Assembly: GCA_023653785.1 (NCBI GenBank)
Contig: JAMKCH010057901.1
Span: 248,001-312,000 of the forward strand
Direction of reading: 5' to 3'
DNA from: Ophioderma brevispina
Taxonomy: Eukaryota > Echinodermata > Ophiuroidea > Amphilepidida > Ophiodermatidae
Length of the DNA stretch: 64,000 nt
Shown one piece after another: positions 59,201 through 64,000 of this stretch; positions within the stretch are counted from its first letter, which is position 1, and the number at the start of each line of letters is the position of its first letter. A model generated the notes under the pieces. The model did no database searches and was not told the origin of the DNA. It saw only the letters and a program-made list of their open reading frames with translations. Both the position numbers and the translations under genes were made by a program.

Positions 59201-60465
59201 CAATCCATACATTGATCAACTGACTTTCCCAGCTGTAGAGTTCAAGACTGTTTGTCACCTGGTCCGTGCTAGTATTTACCACCGCACACGTTCATTCAAT
59301 TTCTTAGAATTGTGAGAATTGGATTTACAAGTGCTACCTTCAGCCTAGTATTATTAAGCAAGTAAGTTTTATGACACACTATAACTCATGTGCATTTTTT
59401 TTTTAAATTAAAAAATCTTACTACACATTGTATACAGGGTAGGTTTAAAGAGGTTTTAGTTTAACCCACTTTTAAAGCCCAACTTGAACACTCAATCTAA
59501 TCTCAATTATCCTCTGTTTGAAATCAAGTTTAACATTAACACTAAACGCTATTTCATATTTTTAATCCATTGTTTAAGAATACACTCTTGAAGTGAGGTC
59601 GAATACACTCATCCACCCCCTCCCCCATTTTATATTTTTCAGAAAAAAAATATTAATTTTGGGCAAAAATCAGTAAATTCAATTTTTTAAAAAAAGAAAA
59701 ATTCCAAATTTTGGATGTTTGGCCCCCAAAACTACCATTAACCCCCCCAAAATGTTTTTTCATTCCTTTGCCGCCCCCCCCCCCCCCCCCCCCCCCGTAA
59801 AAAGAATCCCTGGTGCGCCACTGAACACTTGCACTCAGTATATTAGTCAAAACTATTTTTATTTGTATTATCTGGAAAATTACCATGAGAAGTGCAGAAC
59901 AAACCACCGAAACAAAATATCTGGCAATCCAGCATTTCACAGATGAATTGGATCACAGTCCATTTTCCTCCTAACCATTTATTTCCCTTGATTTACTTCC
60001 CATTGATCTACATCTCGAGTCAAAATTGAAAATGTCAAATTCGCTGGTTTACTTGGTTCAAAACTCCACATTTACTCAATGAGGAGGAAATCAATAGGCG
60101 GATTATACAATGGCGCATTGCATTATCACATCATTAATCTATCTTTATTTATTAGTGCTCTGTATTTGTTCTCTCGCTTTGGGTTGAGTCAAACTGGTTT
60201 TTTATTAACTCCTAATTTTAAAATATAACAGCGTTCATCTCCTGATACTGAATGCATGTGTCCTCTGCTGTTGCGGTTTGTGAACTTAACATGTGGTCAT
60301 CTACCCAGGTCCCAGTGTATCAGGAATGTGCACGCATAGGTGAAAAGAGGGCAATTATGTTTAGGGTTAACATTTGGGTCACATTACCACAAATACATAA
60401 ACACAAACCACACCGACACCTTCAAACAATCCGTATGTCTGCTTTGCTGTGCAGACAACACAAAA
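56220..60465. other. Non-coding stretch, probably GALNT intron or upstream sequence
   Basis: No GALNT exon or other gene recognised. A 23-C run lies at 59,774-59,796 next to CCCTGGTGCGCCACTG, an end motif of hAT-like elements, but no partner end was found. The minus-strand ORFs at 58,167-58,358 and 58,379-58,576 have no recognisable motifs. Confidence 0.35.
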
Positions 60466-60475
60466 GGGGTATGAT

Positions 60476-61114
60476 CAGCCCCTCACCAGGACTTTTTTAG
60501 GGGGAGGGGCGATTTTTGTGTCAAAAAGGGCCTTTTCCCCCAATTTGCCCCTCCCAAAAGGGGGGGGGGGTTGGCAAAGTGTACCTTTAGAAACCGAAAT
60601 TTAAACCATTTCAACAAAACAGGCCTAAAAACCCTTAAGGGGCGTGTTACCATCGTCTTTCGGACCCCCCCGATTTACCCTGAAGTATTATCGATTTTGG
60701 TATATCAGATAAAGGCCGTATTTTTACTCATTGTCGTCCTTAATTTGAGCCCTCGAATCACGTCAATCCCAAGATATAAACCAAAACGCCGTTTTAAGTG
60801 TAACCACTTTCTTAGCACAGTATTGAAATAGGGCTTTGCAACATGCCTTATTGCATCTACCATCAAACCGCAAGTTTGTTTTTCCCACCGGTACTTGATG
60901 GGAGTGTTGTGTAAGTGGCCCAGGCTCTCATATAAGTAAAGAACACATAATACACATAAATCGAACAACCACCTTTAACTTTTTGGCTCGTTCCACTTGC
61001 AAAATCTATTTTCTTTGCCTTTTTGAGCCATTTTAGTTTTTTTTTGGGGGTGGGGGGCTTTTGGAATTTGTGGGGTGCGATCGCACCACCCCCCGTGTCC
61101 CACTGGTTACAGCA
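60476..61114. mobile_element. Element of the 53.6-kb family, interrupted by MITE D
   Basis: ACCAGGACTTTTTTAGGGGG on the left and CCACTGGTTACAG on the right match 53,580-53,854 and its termini. GGGGTATGAT flanks both sides (60,466-60,475 and 61,115-61,124), a likely target duplication. MITE D copy 2 (60,635-60,978) is inserted inside after AAAACCC. Without it the element would be about 300 bp. Confidence 0.65.
60635..60978. mobile_element. MITE, family D, copy 2 (inverted relative to copy 1)
   Basis: Left TTAAGGGGCGTGTTACCATC; right ATCGAACAACCACCTTTAA. 344 bp. The whole interior is the inverse of 46,001-46,343 with moderate divergence. It is nested in the host element at 60,476-61,114. Confidence 0.85.
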
Positions 61115-61265
61115 GGGGTATGATTAATGATACTCCAAAACTAATCCTATAATTGGACCTAACTTGGGATAAGTAAACATTCTGGGTGAAGCTCAGTTTT
61201 AGAAATATTGCTTGAAAGGCACTATCATGATTTGCTAAATCGAAAAATCTAAAACACGGCAAAAA

Positions 61266-63186
61266 CTCCTCGTATTTACTCAATGCTTAAAAATGTCCCC
61301 GCCGAATGTCGCTATCACATACATGCGATAAATGCATGACACACCCCACCCCCCCTCCCCAACACTGTGCAATACTCCACCCCATCCCCAACACCCTAAA
61401 AAAAAAAAACCCCACTACCTTTCCCCAACACCCTGCCAACACTCACCGCCCCCACACCCCGCAACACCCTCCACCCCCCCCCCCAACACGTCCCTCTCCA
61501 CCCTCCCCACCCCACCCTCGCCCAAGACCCACAACTCCGCTAACAGCCACCCCCAGAACACCGCCTTTCCCACACTCTGCAACTCACCCACCCCACCCCT
61601 CCTTAACACCAGTTCGCCCTCACCCGAGGAAGAAGTAACACCCCCCTCAACCCCCCACCCTCACCCTTACCCCGTCACAACACCTCCCACTTCCCTAGCA
61701 CTTACTTTGGCCTCGTCACTGTATATTCTCACTATCACAAGGTTGCTCTACCACCTTTGAGGGGCATAAGGCAAGGCCAAAGTGGCAATATAAATGAGTT
61801 CTGGTTATCGTCTGAAATAAAGGGAGCAAATCATTGTTTTCAAAATGCGTCAAAATCACTCAAAAGTAACATGATGTCTGCGGCCCTGCTTCCACACATA
61901 CACATTGCAAAGCATTTTGATGTTTATATGCTCTAGAAGGACCAATTTACATATATTTAGACACAACATTACCATTTTGTACATTCTTGATTTTTGTGTT
62001 TGTATAACACTTGTACATTTGTTTCTCCTTCTAAAATCCATCATTTGCCAAACTCCATAAAGCACAGTGATCGCGCAACCATGACACCTTTGGTTTCGAG
62101 AACCTCCTTGTTGTGGTGGGGCCAGTTGATTGCCATAGGTTTGTATAGCAATGGCGCGCAGTCGATCGCTGAAGGAATCGCTTTTCTTTTCAGCAGCCTT
62201 GGCTTCGGCTCGGCCTTGCCTGCCTAGGGCCACATAGTGAGGCTACCCTCCCCAATTACCCTGCAAACACGTCCCCCCACCCCCACTCCCCTCACAACAC
62301 CGCAACACCCCATCCCCTCCCCAACCGACCCTCCACCCCTCCCAACCTCCCACCCCCTCCCAGCACCCCGCAATCACCCCCAGCCCAAAACCATGCAACA
62401 CCCCAACCACCATCCGCACCAACAACACTGCAAACACAACACCCCCTCGCCAAACCCTGCCACACCCCACCCTCCCCAACACCCTGCACACCCCACACCC
62501 TCCCCAACACCCCGCAATACCTACCCCCCTCCCCAACACCACCCCATCCCTATGCATAGTTAGTTCATGTAGGAAGGAATTTGGTTATCAACTTACCGTT
62601 TCAGAGATACAGCAATACTATATTAATTGCTCAGTTGTATACACTAAGCCGCATATATACATACTTTACAAATTGCAAAAACGATTTCGGCCCATGAATA
62701 GGCTTTCATGCAGCGCAGGGAATTTTGAGTATCCAATGTACAGTGTCAAAAAATTATAGCAATTACACTGGTTTTTGCATATTAATAGCTCATTTGCATA
62801 CTCAATTTGCCCAAAATCTAATCAGTCAAGAACTGTTTCCGCCGCCTTACTTCCACCAATGTACATCATTATACACCTTACAGACTCCAGAAAACTTGTA
62901 CACAGACGTGCCAGGATAATTTCATTAAATTATGCAAATTATTAGATACTTAATTAGCATATTTGTAAGCCCAGAATCGAATCAGGTCGAGAACTCATCA
63001 ACCGCTTCTTTCCACCAAGTTACATTCATTGTTGCCCGTAAGGAACTCCAGGATAATCATATACCAAACATGGGTTAACACTTTTTACAGACGTTCGCGG
63101 GACGACACGGCGGACGATACGATACGGAAGGATGAACGGACGCTGCTCATTTTATAGTCCCCGTTCCGATCGTTCGGCGGGGACAA
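61266..63186. mobile_element. Large element with C-rich minisatellite core, copy 3, interrupted
   Basis: Starts CGTATTTACTCAATGC and AATGTCCCCGCCGAATG; ends CGTTCGGCGGGGACA. C/A-rich core segments at 61,330-61,700 and 62,235-62,560 are split by about 500 bases of other sequence. The right part repeats the modules of copies 1 and 2 (ATTAATAGCTCATTTGCATA, CCACCAAGTTACATTCAT, GGAACTCCAG). AAAAAT borders both GTCCCC ends. Confidence 0.75.
61745..62232. other. Insertion inside the third C-rich element
   Basis: About 490 bases of ordinary composition between two C-rich blocks. GGCATAAGGCAAGGCC on the left is loosely inverse to GGCCTTGCCTGCC on the right, so it may be another inverted-repeat element. 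On the minus strand an ORF of 125 codons (61,856-62,233) starts near the right end; I recognise no domain in it and assign no function. Confidence 0.45.
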
Positions 63187-64000
63187 AAATCAAGATTGTG
63201 CACGTTTGCAGCAAGGATTAGGGTAACCTAACATAACCTACAAGTGGCAAGACTAAAAGCAACCTAATAAGAACAAAAATGGAAATTTAGTCATTACTGT
63301 CCGAAACGGACACTTATTACTACACGTAATTTAATGGGATTCGTATCTTTGAACCTGCTCTGTCTTCCTTTTCTCTCAATATTTTAACAGTGGGGAAAAA
63401 TAACTACGAGAATTCTACAGAATTATCCTTCACTTTAAGCCAATTTCTGCAAAATTTTCAATATTTTGACTATCTTGGGTAAATCACTGATGTGTCTTTA
63501 GAGTAAGCATTGACATGGAAAGTTTAACAAGATGTGTCACACAGACTGTGCAGGAGTCTAATATTTCATCACACTGTGGATGCCATAGTATTTGCTCATT
63601 TTCATGAACATTTTCCATGACTTTTTTATTGTGGATTTGGATAGTTAGACTTACCATTTTTATATTACGTTTAAGGCTTTCAAATTGTTCTTGTAGACTA
63701 GTTTTTCATGCATGGCTAATGGCTATCATTTAAGCAGACCTGAAGTCAAGGTGTGTCAGGGCGGGATGCACCTTCCCAACTAACACAAGCGTACCCCACC
63801 TGGGATGTGGCGCCCGCATCGCAAGCACCCAGGGATTCGCAAGAAATGATACCAAATCAGCTTGGGGGCAACCCTGAAATATGGCCAATCCTTTGATAAA
63901 GCTGTGAAAATTTGGTCAAAAAGGTTATAGTTTGAGGAGAAACGATCTATTTTTGTGTAACATGCCAAAAGACTCTCCCAAATGCCCACTTTTTTAAAGA
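63187..64000. other. Non-coding stretch at the right edge
   Basis: No exon or repeat end identified. The minus-strand ORF at 63,780-63,989 shows no known motif. Confidence 0.35.

Noticed and set aside
61294..63186. GTCCCCGCC/GGCGGGGAC as exact terminal inverted repeats of the C-rich element.
   Set aside because: Similarity between copies extends about 25 bases left of GTCCCC (CGTATTTAC...), so this is not proven to be the terminus. It is reported only as an inverse motif near the ends.

Overview
The window is eukaryotic, AT-rich and mostly non-coding. It carries spliced exons with GT/AG borders, tRNA-derived SINEs, LINE fragments, many short inverted-repeat transposons and a long satellite. 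The exon sequences and repeat style suggest a marine invertebrate, perhaps a deuterostome such as an echinoderm or hemichordate; the phylum is inference and was not tested. There are no operons, CRISPR arrays or prokaryotic features.

Two genes can be recognised, both polypeptide N-acetylgalactosaminyltransferases (GALNT, starters of mucin-type O-glycosylation), arranged tail to tail. On the minus strand seven exons at 54.15-53.98, 51.00-50.88, 35.01-34.83, 33.23-33.09, 32.12-32.03, 29.34-29.20 and 26.75-26.61 kb encode the second half of the catalytic domain and the whole C-terminal beta-trefoil lectin of a GALNT1/13-like enzyme. The 5' exons lie beyond the right edge. On the plus strand a 162-bp last exon at 3,633-3,794 encodes the end of the lectin domain of a second GALNT-like protein whose other exons lie left of the window. 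Four of the seven minus-strand exons carry small indels relative to the family, although their splice sites look intact. They may be assembly errors or signs of a decaying gene.

Layout: 0-1.6 kb is a LINE reverse-transcriptase fragment, duplicated around a SINE. 1.9-11.6 kb holds the second GALNT exon and several MITE or foldback elements. 11.7-15.6 kb is a nested, tandemly duplicated block of two abutting MITE families with a 589-bp hAT-like insertion. 16-25 kb holds further MITEs, a SINE and the first of three copies of a large element with a C-rich core. 26.6-54.1 kb is the GALNT gene body; its introns hold a 165-195 bp satellite, hairpin elements, an exon-derived 73-bp minisatellite, a SINE palindrome and a ~5.4-kb satellite of ~46-bp units (39-44.3 kb) with ~1-kb higher-order spacing. 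54-64 kb holds SINE, LINE and MITE relics, nested transposons and the third C-rich element.

The most distinctive points are the exon-derived minisatellite that copies a splice donor five times, the set of MITE families sharing a TTAAAG terminus, and the convergent GALNT pair. I see no convincing evidence of a wholly new biochemical system.
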